Notes: generated from the sequence alone by a model not told the origin. DNA of 8,316 nt from Clostridiales bacterium (GCA_003452395.1 DMOI01000006.1:1-8316); one strand, 5' to 3'. Shown: positions 1-7,503, numbered from the stretch's first letter. Program-made: numbers and translations.

Positions 1-2034
1 TGCGTTACTCGACTAGTAATACTCGCAGCAATAGCAACGATAGCAATACCTATATTCACAAATAAAAGTACAACATCAAAACAAATAGCAAATAATGAAA
101 ATGTAAGAACACTGCAAGAACAAGGAAATGCCTATTTATTGTCACTAACTACAATGCCAGCGGATGGGGAAGAACTTATAGACGATTTAGAAACGAATGG
201 TTACATAAAACAAATACCTACAAACCCGCTAACAGGTCTCAAGGATTATAGCGTGAAATATCATGCTGCAACAGGAGCGGTGCTAGTAACATTAGTAGGA
301 AGTAGCCCACCAGCAGAGGAGCCAGAGCCGTTTCATGAAACAGAAGTACCAGATGGATATGTAGGTATATATAAGATAGAGGATTTGTATAATGTAAGAA
401 ATACTTTAACAGCCAATTATATAGTAATGGCTTATTTGGATTTTACTCTAGATAGTAGTTACACCAATCCAAATGATACAAGTTTTGGGGATATAAATGG
501 AAATGGAACGACGGAAGGGATAAAGATAGAACTAACAACAGGAGCTGGGTGGCTTCCTGTAGGAAATATTAGTGAGTATTTTATAGGAATATTCAACGGA
601 AATGGATATGTAATAAAGAATTTATATATAAATAGTACTATTGCTAATTGTACAGGACTGTTTGGAAATAACAGAGGAACAATAAAGCAGTTGGGATTAG
701 AAAATGTGAATGTAACAGGAACGGGAGATGGTACAGGTGGATTGGTTGGATATAACAGTACTGCCGTAGGTAAGATACAAGATTGTTATGTAAGCGGACA
801 AGTAACTGGGCAAAGATTTGAGGGAGGAATAGTAGGATATAATTATAATAGTGGAGTAATAGAAAGATGTTATTCTTTATGTAATGTAATAGGAACAGGA
901 AATTTTGCAGGTGGGTTAGTGGGAAATAATAATAGTGGTGCGATAATAAGGAATTGTTATGCTACAGGAAATGCTACATCAACTGCGTATGTGGGAGTAA
1001 TAGGATATAACGAAGGCGGTACTTATACGAATAATTATAGATTAGATACAGCAACAGCAACAGCACCAGGAGGTGGGGTAGATTCATCTAGTACAGTAAT
1101 AACACAAGTAGAACTACAATCAGAGATATTTACAGTAGATGTATTAGGTTGGGATTTAACAACAACATGGAAAGTTGTTGAAAATGGATACCAAACGTTA
1201 GGGGGGATAGGAACAAGTCTGACGTCTGTGCCAAAATATCAAATTTATAAAGTAGAAGATTTATATACCATTAGATTGGATATCGCAGGAAGTTATGAGT
1301 TAATGAATGATTTAGATTTTAATAATCAAAGTGATTATATAAACGTTAATAATAAGGGACTTTTTACAACAGGAGCTGGTTGGTTACCTGTAGGGACTAT
1401 TAGTACATATTTTACAGGAATATTCAATGGAAATGGACATGTAATAAAGAATTTATATATAAATAGAAATAGTATTAATTGTATAGGACTGTTTGGAAAT
1501 AACAGAGGAACAATAAAGCAGTTGGGATTAGAAAATGTGAATGTAACAGGAACAGGAGATGGTACAGGTGGATTGGTTGGATATAACAGTACTGTCGCAG
1601 GTAAGATACAAGATTGTTACGTAAGTGGACAAGTAAATGGGCAAAGATTTGAGGGAGGAATAGTAGGATATAATTATAATAGTGGAGTAATAGAAAGATG
1701 TTATTCTTTATGTAATGTAATAGGAACAGGAAATTTTGCAGGTGGGTTAGTGGGAGATAATAATAGTGGTGCGATAATAAGGAATTGTTATGCTATAGGA
1801 AATGCTACATCAACTGCGTATGTGGGAGTAATAGGATATAACGAAGGCGGTACTTATACGAATAATTATAGATTAGATACAGCAACAGCAACAGCACCAG
1901 GAGGTGGGGTAGATTCATCAGGTATAGTTGCAACACAAGCAGATTTACAATCAGTAGCTTTCCTATCTACCACACTTACATGGGATATGACGACTATATG
2001 GCAAGAGAATGTAGGTTGGCCCGTATTGAGATAA
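1..2034 (+). CDS. Prepilin-like GLUG-repeat surface protein, 5' partial
   Basis: The frame is open from base 1, so the gene begins upstream and 677 residues are visible; a TTG at 139 is not the start. Residues 1-20 (CVTRLVILAAIATIAIPIFT) match mature residues 6 onward of a type IV pilin helix, with 17 residues from the expected E5 to the IP, as in classical pilins. Next come a pilin-like stalk with IPTNPLTG (about 75-82), a proline/glutamate linker (about 103-115), and two repeats of about 277 residues. Each repeat starts with an IYK(I/V)EDLY block and carries five GLUG-like turns (GLFG, GGLVG, GGIVG, GGLVG, GVIG), typical of beta-helical adhesin repeats. Cysteines recur at matching places. 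I infer a secreted, membrane-anchored pseudopilin or pilus-tip adhesin processed by a PilD-type peptidase. Arg and Thr at helix positions 8-9 are odd, and they sit at the very edge of the window. The ligand is unknown. Confidence 0.85.
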   Translation, partial: CVTRLVILAAIATIAIPIFTNKSTTSKQIANNENVRTLQEQGNAYLLSLTTMPADGEELIDDLETNGYIKQIPTNPLTGLKDYSVKYHAATGAVLVTLVGSSPPAEEPEPFHETEVPDGYVGIYKIEDLYNVRNTLTANYIVMAYLDFTLDSSYTNPNDTSFGDINGNGTTEGIKIELTTGAGWLPVGNISEYFIGIFNGNGYVIKNLYINSTIANCTGLFGNNRGTIKQLGLENVNVTGTGDGTGGLVGYNSTAVGKIQDCYVSGQVTGQRFEGGIVGYNYNSGVIERCYSLCNVIGTGNFAGGLVGNNNSGAIIRNCYATGNATSTAYVGVIGYNEGGTYTNNYRLDTATATAPGGGVDSSSTVITQVELQSEIFTVDVLGWDLTTTWKVVENGYQTLGGIGTSLTSVPKYQIYKVEDLYTIRLDIAGSYELMNDLDFNNQSDYINVNNKGLFTTGAGWLPVGTISTYFTGIFNGNGHVIKNLYINRNSINCIGLFGNNRGTIKQLGLENVNVTGTGDGTGGLVGYNSTVAGKIQDCYVSGQVNGQRFEGGIVGYNYNSGVIERCYSLCNVIGTGNFAGGLVGDNNSGAIIRNCYAIGNATSTAYVGVIGYNEGGTYTNNYRLDTATATAPGGGVDSSGIVATQADLQSVAFLSTTLTWDMTTIWQENVGWPVLR
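654..1088 (+). repeat. GLUG core repeat, copy 1
   Basis: First copy of a 435-bp block that recurs 831 bp (277 codons) downstream at 1485-1919. By eye the copies differ at about 8 bases, of which 5 change an amino acid (AV to VA, T to N, N to D, T to I). The flanking parts of the two repeat units are much more diverged, so the core looks recently duplicated or gene-converted. Confidence 0.9.
1485..1919 (+). repeat. GLUG core repeat, copy 2
   Basis: Second copy of the 435-bp block at 654-1088, at an offset of exactly 831 bp and therefore in frame. Recombination between the copies would remove one 277-residue unit and leave an intact reading frame. Confidence 0.9.
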
Positions 2035-2053
2035 ATTATAATATTACAAAACT

Positions 2054-2098
2054 AAAAAAATCCCTCGCAGTACTAGAAAGTACCGTGAGGAATTTTTT
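2054..2098. terminator. Bidirectional rho-independent terminator
   Basis: The stem CCTCGC-a-GTACT (2063-2074), loop AGAA, AGTAC-c-GTGAGG (2079-2090) has one mismatch and one G-T pair. It is flanked by seven A (2054-2060) and six T (2093-2098), so it can end transcription from both sides. It starts 28 bases after the stop of the pilin-like gene and lies about 35 bases beyond the stop of the convergent marR gene. Confidence 0.88.
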
Positions 2099-2125
2099 GG
2101 TTTTGTAGAAATTTAGAAAAGAATT

Positions 2126-2587
2126 TTATTTATCTGATTTACTTGAAATTAATTTTGCTAAAACGCAATGTACATCATTAAGGGATTCATTTAGTAATTG
2201 TAGATCCTCATTTGATAATAAGGATAGTTTTGATTGTATATTATGTAACATGTTTTTTGTGATGCCATCTAAAAATATACGTCCATCAGAAGTAAGGGAA
2301 ATATTTATAATTCTTCTGTCAGAAATAGAAGGGGTTCTTTCTATAAGATTTTCTTTGATTAGTTTATTTATTAGTGGAGTCATATTTGGTTTTGAAACAC
2401 ATAAAATCCTACCTATTTCAGATACGGAAAGCGTTCCTAACTCCCGCAAGGTGATGAGTGTATATACATGCGAGGGGGATATGTTTTTATATGATGTCAG
2501 ATTATTAGGAGGTCCAAAAACATTTTTAAATAATGGCAACATGGCTAGTAAGTTTTTAGAAATGTCTTCTTTGTTTTGATTGTTCAT
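2126..2587 (-). CDS. MarR-family transcriptional regulator
   Basis: A 153-residue protein of normal MarR length. Residues about 53-80 (LSVSEIGRILCVSKPNMT and following) form the helix-turn-helix, and 84-103 form the wing with the conserved DRR at 90-92; helices at either end would make the dimer interface. The ATG at 2587 follows an AGGAGG (complement of 2595-2600) with a 7-base gap, which fixes the start. The gene is convergent with the pilin-like gene and divergent from the exporter operon at 2950. This is the usual layout for a MarR repressor that controls a neighbouring efflux system, and probably itself, through operators in the shared intergenic region. The inducer cannot be told from the sequence. 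The family call is firm; the target is inferred from position. Confidence 0.93.
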   Translation of the reverse strand: MNNQNKEDISKNLLAMLPLFKNVFGPPNNLTSYKNISPSHVYTLITLRELGTLSVSEIGRILCVSKPNMTPLINKLIKENLIERTPSISDRRIINISLTSDGRIFLDGITKNMLHNIQSKLSLLSNEDLQLLNESLNDVHCVLAKLISSKSDK

Positions 2588-2633
2588 GTATATTCCTCCT
2601 CGTAAATGATATAAATAATATATTCAAAATATA

Positions 2634-2662
2634 TTGTTTTTTATATGCTTTTATGTTACAAT
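2634..2662 (+). promoter_or_regulatory. Promoter toward the exporter operon
   Basis: TTGTTT (2634-2639), a 17-base spacer and TACAAT (2657-2662), preceded by TG at 2654-2655, give an extended -10 element. The -35 matches consensus only in its first three bases. Transcription would start near 2669 and leave a leader of about 280 bases before the permease start at 2950. The next 30 bases hold the palindrome at 2664-2696. Confidence 0.6.
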
Positions 2663-2663
2663 A

Positions 2664-2696
2664 GTTATGTAATAATAACCATTATAAAAACATAAC
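2664..2696. promoter_or_regulatory. Nested palindrome, candidate MarR operator
   Basis: GTTATGT (2664-2670) is mirrored by ACATAAC (2690-2696). An inner palindrome ATAAT-aacc-ATTAT (2672-2685) shares nearly the same centre, and a further TTATGT lies 14 bases upstream (2651-2656). The site covers the expected start point of the rightward promoter. It also contains TATAAT on the minus strand (complement of 2681-2686), a possible -10 for marR with a poor -35. Repression of both genes from here is an inference. Confidence 0.5.
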
Positions 2697-2792
2697 AATA
2701 TATGTACATAATACATCATAAATTATAAAAAAGCAATATATATATGAAAAATATAAAGATGAATAGAAAAGAACCTTAATAAACTCTCGTGC

Positions 2793-2898
2793 TGTCATTG
2801 CGAGGAACGTACTTTGTGACGAAGCAATCTCATTTTTAAGTTATATAAATGATGTAGAGATAAGATTGCTTCGTCGAAAGAACCTTCTCGCAATGACA
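2793..2898. repeat. Mobile palindromic repeat (TGTCATTGCGAG type)
   Basis: The left arm 2793-2830 starts TGTCATTGCGAGG and ends CGAAGCAATCT. The right arm 2863-2898 is its near inverse (AGATTGCTTCG, then TCGCAATGACA). Two paired blocks of about 12 bp are separated by a less matched middle, and the loop is about 32 bases. This TGTCATTGCGAGG...GACGAAGCAATCT sequence is, from memory, a dispersed repeat seen in many unrelated bacteria. It lies in the exporter operon's leader. A small hairpin CCACT-agaa-AGTGG (2901-2914) follows, and AAAGAACCTT occurs twice (2768-2777 and 2877-2886), suggesting a partly duplicated or nested insertion. Confidence 0.8.
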
Positions 2899-2949
2899 GG
2901 CCACTAGAAAGTGGAGAGGGCTACAAATTAGCAGAAAAGGAGGGATTAT

Positions 2950-5442
2950 GTGCAGATTATATTAAAATTTATCATAAAAAACATACAAGAAAATAAATTT
3001 AGAAGCTTTCTAATATTGCTGGCTATTGTACTATCTATAGCTTTATATTTTGCATCAAATGCTGTATCTTATTCCTTTTCGAAAACGATAGTAGCACAGT
3101 TAAAGAGTACATATGGGCAAACGGATATTGTGGTAAAGCCAAATAAAGATAGTAAATCACGCTTCATATCAGAGTATTTAGTGAAGAATCAGCCTAACAT
3201 AGAAACAGTTATGGGGGTAAATACTTCGAGTGGTGTGTATAAAATTGAGGATGAAGATGATGTAAGCTTTAGCTTGTTTGGAGCAGACATTGATAAGCTA
3301 AAGAAAATAAACCCATTCGAATTGGTAGAGAAATCTGATAACGAGGTGTTCTCAGGTTACGAGATAATTATATCGAGCAATGCAGCAGAGGAATACCACT
3401 TGCGACTAGGAGACAAAATAAAGCTTTCTATAAAGAATATTAATTATAAGTTTAAAATTACAGGAATTGCTTCACCGAGTACGTTATTTGGAAGCGAGGA
3501 ACAAAGTCGATTTGCTCTAGTGCCTAAAAAGACACTGGATAATATTTTAAATACAAACGGCAGGTCATCACAAGTATACATAAAAGTAACACAGGGTAGT
3601 GATGTCGGAGAAGTTATTGATTTACTTAAAAATGATCTTAAAATATATAAAGTAGATGTAGATGAAGCAGTTAATAAGGCAGACATAGAGTCAAGGTTGA
3701 GCAATATAAAAATACCATTTATGTCAATTTCTATTTTAGTTTTAATTATGAGTATTTTTATTATATACACGAGTTTTAAAGTAATAATGGCTGAAAGGCT
3801 CCCTATTATAGGGACATTTAGAAGTATAGGTGCTACAGAGAAAAAGACACGAAATATTATGCTATGCGAGAGTCTGGCTTATGGAGTCATAGGGGGATGT
3901 ATTGGTATTCCACTCGGGATAGCAATACTAGCAGCGATGTTAGGAATAATTTCTGCATCAAACCCACGTGGACTGAGTATTGAGTTAGGTATACAGATGA
4001 GTAATGTTATTTATAGTTTTATGGTAGCGGTAGGTATTTCGTTCTTTAGTGCGTATATTCCGATAAAAAAGGCCAGTAAGCTTCCACTAAAGGATGTAAT
4101 ATTCGGAAAACTAGAAGAGGATAGTGAAGGCAAGAAGAAAAAGTATAAAGTAAAGCTTGCAATTTTAATTTGTGCTATTATTATTCCTTATGTTGTACCG
4201 AGTAGCCTTATTATACCTGTGGGAGTATTATCAATACTTTTAATTATAATTATGCTACTGCAAATCGTACCTGTTTTACTTAGGGTAGTGACCTTTCTAC
4301 TTGAGGGAGTATATGAGCGATTGTTTGGAAGTCAGGGAGTCCTAGCAATCAAAGAGATTAAAGGAAATGATAATATTAGTCAAAATATAGGACTTCTTGC
4401 ACTGAGTATATCAACAATGCTATTTGTATATATACTTAGTGGTACGATGGAAGGGCTTATAACTAATATCTCGCAGGGTGCGAAGTATGAAATCACTACG
4501 GTATCAATGGAACAAGAAATGAATAAGGATTTATTAAAGCGTCTGAAAACGATAAAAGGGGTGAAAGAAGTATCACCAATATATCAAGCGAGTGCCAAAG
4601 ATAAGGATAGTCAGCAAGCTATGGGAATGATGGCAGGGATTAATGCAAATGAAGAATTGGACTTTTATGATACGAGAGTTAGGGACGTAAAAGATGTGAA
4701 ACCTTTACTTAATAGACTACATGAAGGCAGAAACATCTTAGTAAATGAAACGGTTTTATCAAAGCTAAATTTGAAGGTAGGAGATACAGTAAACATAGAA
4801 GTGAAAAAAGGATACAAACCATATAAAATTATAGGTATTTTAACATCAGGAACAGGAGATATATTGGCTGGTTACAATTACGTAAAATCAGATTTTGACC
4901 AATCAAGTTATGCAGGCATACGTATAAAATCTGATACACCTGATGAGACAATTAAAGCGATAAAGGAAATGTACGAAGATAAGAGAAATTTCACAGCGAC
5001 ATTAGAAGAAGCAGTGAAAAATATGAAGAGTATGTTCGGTATACTATTTGGGATTCTAAAAGGATTCGCCGCTGTACTACTGATAATAGGTGTATTTGGG
5101 ATAATAAATAATCTAGTAATTGATTTCTTGCAAAGGCGAAGAGTTATAGCTATGTATAAATCGGTAGGTATGAGTAAAACGCAACTCACAAATATAATGA
5201 TAATAAAAGCTTTCACATCTGGACTTGTTGGTGGATTATTTGGAATATGTACTACAATTTTAGAGTTAAAGGTATTAGAAAAGATTATGTCAGCAAGTGT
5301 AGGGATTGTGCCAATAGATTATTCTATACCCCTATTTATTGCAGCATTTGTAGCAGGGGTTGTTATTACTCTGATTGGAACTATTGCACCTCTACTAAGG
5401 GGACAAAAATTACAGATTATCGAGGCAATTAAGTATGAATGA
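2950..5442 (+). CDS. ABC transporter permease with two FtsX domains
   Basis: An 830-residue membrane protein that starts at GTG, 6 bases after AAAAGGAGGG (2936-2944); the overlapping ATG at 2948 ends after five codons. A first membrane segment lies at about 18-40, followed by a MacB-type extracytoplasmic domain to about 250. FtsX-type segments follow near 257-280, 310-335 and 352-372, after which comes a hydrophobic linker (about 401-450). The pattern then repeats: a segment at about 478-500, an outer domain at about 505-690, and segments at 697-725, 753-772 and 793-816. RRRVIAMYKSVGMSK (729-743) is the cytoplasmic coupling motif typical of FtsX/MacB permeases, echoed in the first half by AERLPIIGTFRSIGATEKK. 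Permeases of this class move peptides, lipoproteins or drugs by a mechanotransmission mode. The gene heads an operon with its ATPase and adaptor. The substrate is unknown. Confidence 0.93.
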   Translation: MQIILKFIIKNIQENKFRSFLILLAIVLSIALYFASNAVSYSFSKTIVAQLKSTYGQTDIVVKPNKDSKSRFISEYLVKNQPNIETVMGVNTSSGVYKIEDEDDVSFSLFGADIDKLKKINPFELVEKSDNEVFSGYEIIISSNAAEEYHLRLGDKIKLSIKNINYKFKITGIASPSTLFGSEEQSRFALVPKKTLDNILNTNGRSSQVYIKVTQGSDVGEVIDLLKNDLKIYKVDVDEAVNKADIESRLSNIKIPFMSISILVLIMSIFIIYTSFKVIMAERLPIIGTFRSIGATEKKTRNIMLCESLAYGVIGGCIGIPLGIAILAAMLGIISASNPRGLSIELGIQMSNVIYSFMVAVGISFFSAYIPIKKASKLPLKDVIFGKLEEDSEGKKKKYKVKLAILICAIIIPYVVPSSLIIPVGVLSILLIIIMLLQIVPVLLRVVTFLLEGVYERLFGSQGVLAIKEIKGNDNISQNIGLLALSISTMLFVYILSGTMEGLITNISQGAKYEITTVSMEQEMNKDLLKRLKTIKGVKEVSPIYQASAKDKDSQQAMGMMAGINANEELDFYDTRVRDVKDVKPLLNRLHEGRNILVNETVLSKLNLKVGDTVNIEVKKGYKPYKIIGILTSGTGDILAGYNYVKSDFDQSSYAGIRIKSDTPDETIKAIKEMYEDKRNFTATLEEAVKNMKSMFGILFGILKGFAAVLLIIGVFGIINNLVIDFLQRRRVIAMYKSVGMSKTQLTNIMIIKAFTSGLVGGLFGICTTILELKVLEKIMSASVGIVPIDYSIPLFIAAFVAGVVITLIGTIAPLLRGQKLQIIEAIKYE

Positions 5443-5465
5443 TTAAAGTTCGAGGAGGTACGCAT

Positions 5466-6137
5466 ATGAGTAGTGTTATTGAAGGAAAAAATATTATAAA
5501 AGAGTTCACGCTAGGAGATACAGTGTCAAGGATATTAGATCAGATTCATGTTGAAGTTCTAGAAGGGGAGTTTGTATCTATTATGGGACCATCAGGCTCT
5601 GGAAAGAGCACCTTGCTATATCTTTTGGGGGGACTAGATAAGCCTACCAGCGGAGAAATCTTGCTAAAGGGAAAGAATATAGCTATAATGGATGATGAGG
5701 AAAAAAGTATAATGAGAAGAAGGGATATAGGATTTGTATTTCAATTCTATAATCTTATTCCAAATTTAAATGTTGAAGAAAACATACTTCTTCCAGTTCT
5801 ATTAGATGGAAAGAGTGCAAAGGAGTTTGCGAGTGAGCTAGACGAGATATTACATATAGTAGGGCTAAACGAAAGAAGAAAGCACACACCTCGAGAACTC
5901 TCAGGAGGACAACAACAAAGGGTGGCTATCGCAAGGGCTCTCATAAATAGTCCAGATCTAATACTTGCAGATGAGCCAATAGGAAACTTGGACAGTAAAA
6001 CAGGGAAAGAGATTATGGAATTATTTAAAAAGATTAACATCGAAAAGAAAAAAACTATCATACAAGTGACTCACTCTCTGGAAGCCGCAAAGTATGGCAA
6101 TAGAGTAATACAACTTATGGATGGGAGGGTAATATAA
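5466..6137 (+). CDS. ABC transporter ATP-binding protein (MacB/LolD type)
   Basis: A 223-residue ATPase. The ATG at 5466 is chosen because AGGAGG (5453-5458) lies 7 bases before it; an in-frame ATG at 5439 would put that site inside the gene. All motifs are intact: Walker A GPSGSGKST (41-49), Q-loop Gln93 in VFQFYNLIPNLN, signature LSGGQQQR (145-152), Walker B LILADE (165-170), D-loop NLDS (174-177) and switch His203 in VTHS. The usual PTGNLD reads PIGNLD. The length and the FQFYNLIP stretch are typical of the LolD/MacB/FtsE group that pairs with FtsX-fold permeases. It begins 23 bases after the permease stop and overlaps the adaptor gene by one base (TAATG), so it should be co-translated with both as the energy unit of the exporter. 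Confidence 0.95.
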   Translation: MSSVIEGKNIIKEFTLGDTVSRILDQIHVEVLEGEFVSIMGPSGSGKSTLLYLLGGLDKPTSGEILLKGKNIAIMDDEEKSIMRRRDIGFVFQFYNLIPNLNVEENILLPVLLDGKSAKEFASELDEILHIVGLNERRKHTPRELSGGQQQRVAIARALINSPDLILADEPIGNLDSKTGKEIMELFKKINIEKKKTIIQVTHSLEAAKYGNRVIQLMDGRVI

Positions 6138-7330
6138 TGAAGAAGAAAAAAGGTTTAATAATAAGTATTGTAATAGTAATAATATTAGCGATAATAATAT
6201 TACCAGCAATTTTAAAAGGAAAGCCAAAACAAGAAAGTACTTCGCAAACGACAACAACAGAAACAAAACAGGTTGTAGAGGCTTCGGGACTCGTGAAAGT
6301 AAACAAAAGTAAAGATGTTATACTTGATTTTACATCGGATGTGGTAAATGTTTCAGTTAAGGAAGGGCAAAAATTAAAAAAAGGTGATATTATTATGACC
6401 CTTGACCTTGGCGATATAAAAAAAGAAATCGCAGATAAAGTAAGAGTATTAAAAATTGAAAAGCTAGAGCTTGAAAAACTACAAAAAAATACTGTTCAGA
6501 GCACTCATAACAGTATAGATTCAAAAGAGCAAGAACTGGGGAGAATAAAAGGCGACTTACAAGTAAAAGAAAACTACATAAAAAATAATAATGAACCAGA
6601 TATAGAAAAGATAGTTAATAGCATAAAGATACTTGAAGATGATTACTCACAGGCACAAAAAGACTATAAACAAAATCAAGAACTTTTTGCTTTAGGAACA
6701 ATCTCAAAAAATGAATTAGATAATTTGAAAAGTAGCTTAGACAAGGTAGAAAAATCTCTTAAAGAAGCGACATTGTCTTTGGAAAGTGCCAAGTATAGTA
6801 AGCAAACGGAAGTAGATAAATTAAAATCTAGTATAAAACAATCTACAACAGAAATTGCTAATCTAAAATTAGATTTAGCACAAAGCAGAACAAATATAGA
6901 CATTAAAAAGGAAAATGTAAGTAAGCTAGAGGTAGAATTGCAGCAACTAAAGGATAAACTAAACAAATCACATATTTCAGAAAACAGCTTAATTTGTGAT
7001 GTGGAAAATGGAGTCGTAACTGACCTAAATGCTACTAATGGTGCGCTTATACAATCTAACACGAAAGTGTATACGCTACTTGATTTAGACAGCTTGGTTG
7101 CAGAAGTCGAGATACCTGAAGAATATGTGAGCACCATTAAACTAGGAGCAGTAGTAAAAATACTACCTACAGCAGACCCATCAAAAGAATATAAAGGCAA
7201 AGTTATAAGCATTGCAGAACAAGCGATAGAATCAAATGGAAACACAGTAGTAAAGGCACAAGTATCTATAGATAACAATGACGGATTACTAAAGCCTAAC
7301 TTTAATGTAGATGTTGAGATAGCGGAGTAA
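6137..7330 (+). CDS. Exporter adaptor (MacA/HlyD-type membrane fusion protein)
   Basis: A 397-residue protein with a lysine-rich start and one membrane anchor (about 6-26, GLIISIVIVIILAIIILPAI), then a Thr/Gln-rich linker. The first half of a lipoyl-like domain lies at about 50-90 (VSVKEGQKLKKGDIIMTLD). A long coiled-coil hairpin (about 95-280) holds ELFALGTISKNELD (182-195), a usual element of this family. The lipoyl second half follows at about 284-316 (GVVTDLNATNGALIQ), then a beta-barrel domain to the end. In Firmicutes such adaptors sit on the outer face and assist the permease; there is no lipobox cysteine, so the anchor is transmembrane. The start codon overlaps the ATPase stop, with GGGAGGG 7-8 bases upstream. 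Layout and partners resemble MacAB or YknXYZ systems that handle antimicrobial peptides or toxins, though the large permease differs from YknZ. Confidence 0.93.
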   Translation: MKKKKGLIISIVIVIILAIIILPAILKGKPKQESTSQTTTTETKQVVEASGLVKVNKSKDVILDFTSDVVNVSVKEGQKLKKGDIIMTLDLGDIKKEIADKVRVLKIEKLELEKLQKNTVQSTHNSIDSKEQELGRIKGDLQVKENYIKNNNEPDIEKIVNSIKILEDDYSQAQKDYKQNQELFALGTISKNELDNLKSSLDKVEKSLKEATLSLESAKYSKQTEVDKLKSSIKQSTTEIANLKLDLAQSRTNIDIKKENVSKLEVELQQLKDKLNKSHISENSLICDVENGVVTDLNATNGALIQSNTKVYTLLDLDSLVAEVEIPEEYVSTIKLGAVVKILPTADPSKEYKGKVISIAEQAIESNGNTVVKAQVSIDNNDGLLKPNFNVDVEIAE

Positions 7331-7386
7331 GATAGTGTTGAAGAAAATAACATTATTCTAAGTCAAAATATTTACAGAAAAAATTC

Positions 7387-7415
7387 TTGACTAAGCACTT
7401 AAAAAATGATAATAT
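7387..7415 (+). promoter_or_regulatory. Strong sigma-A type promoter for the retroelement remnant
   Basis: TTGACT (7387-7392), a 17-base spacer and TAATAT (7410-7415), preceded by TG at 7407-7408, make the best promoter match in the window. Transcription would start near 7422. AGTCAA at 7361-7366 is an inverse copy of the -35 box (TTGACT), so a regulator could bind there; that part is speculative. No clear terminator separates it from the exporter operon, so read-through is also possible. Confidence 0.75.
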
Positions 7416-7452
7416 GAGATAAAACAAGACAGCAAATGAGGAGATGTAAAAT

Positions 7453-7503
7453 ATGGAAAAAACTACCATACCATACCATACCATACCATACGGATACGGC
7501 TGA
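7453..7503 (+). CDS. Short leader ORF containing CCATA repeats
   Basis: A 16-codon ORF, MEKTTIPYHTIPYGYG. The ATG lies 9 bases after GAGGAG (7438-7443) and about 30 bases downstream of a strong promoter, so translation is plausible despite the size. Most of it is encoded by five CCATA units. With the five units seen here it stops at TGA 7501-7503. With one unit fewer the frame would run through 7491-7565 and stop at TAA 7566-7568, one base before the ATG of the next gene. With one unit more it would stop at TGA 7511-7513. I do not recognise the peptide; a regulatory leader is my inference. Confidence 0.5.
   Translation: MEKTTIPYHTIPYGYG
7466..7490 (+). repeat. Pentanucleotide tandem repeat (CCATA)x5
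   Basis: Five perfect CCATA units followed by a further C, four codons into the leader ORF. A 5-base unit shifts the reading frame with each gain or loss, as in contingency loci that change by strand slippage. Confidence 0.95.

Noticed and set aside
654..1919. The GLUG duplication as a template/variable repeat pair of the retroelement
   Set aside because: The differences are mixed in type and not concentrated at adenines, and both copies lie inside one coding frame.
139..2034. TTG start for the pilin-like gene
   Set aside because: The same frame is open back to base 1 and encodes a pilin helix, so the gene starts upstream of the window.
2250..2579. Plus-strand ORF opposite marR
   Set aside because: No recognisable motif, and the minus-strand frame has full MarR features and a good ribosome site.
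2588..2949. A small gene or RNA gene in the marR-exporter gap
   Set aside because: The gap is explained by promoter, palindrome and mobile repeat; I saw no tRNA-like fold, riboswitch or ORF with a ribosome site.
5439..5465. Nine extra codons at the start of the ATPase
   Set aside because: This stretch contains the AGGAGG that serves the ATG at 5466 and matches nothing at the start of related ATPases.
6676..7353. 225-codon minus-strand ORF opposite the adaptor gene
   Set aside because: Ser/Leu/Phe-rich shadow of a Lys/Glu/Leu-rich coiled coil; the plus-strand gene has clear family motifs.
7331..7386. Terminator after the exporter operon
   Set aside because: Only weak AT-rich inverted repeats (AGTCAA/TTGACT, AGAA/TTCT), with no GC stem followed by a T tract.
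7466..7490. CRISPR or regulatory iteron array
   Set aside because: Units are only 5 bases with no spacers; this is a simple tandem repeat.
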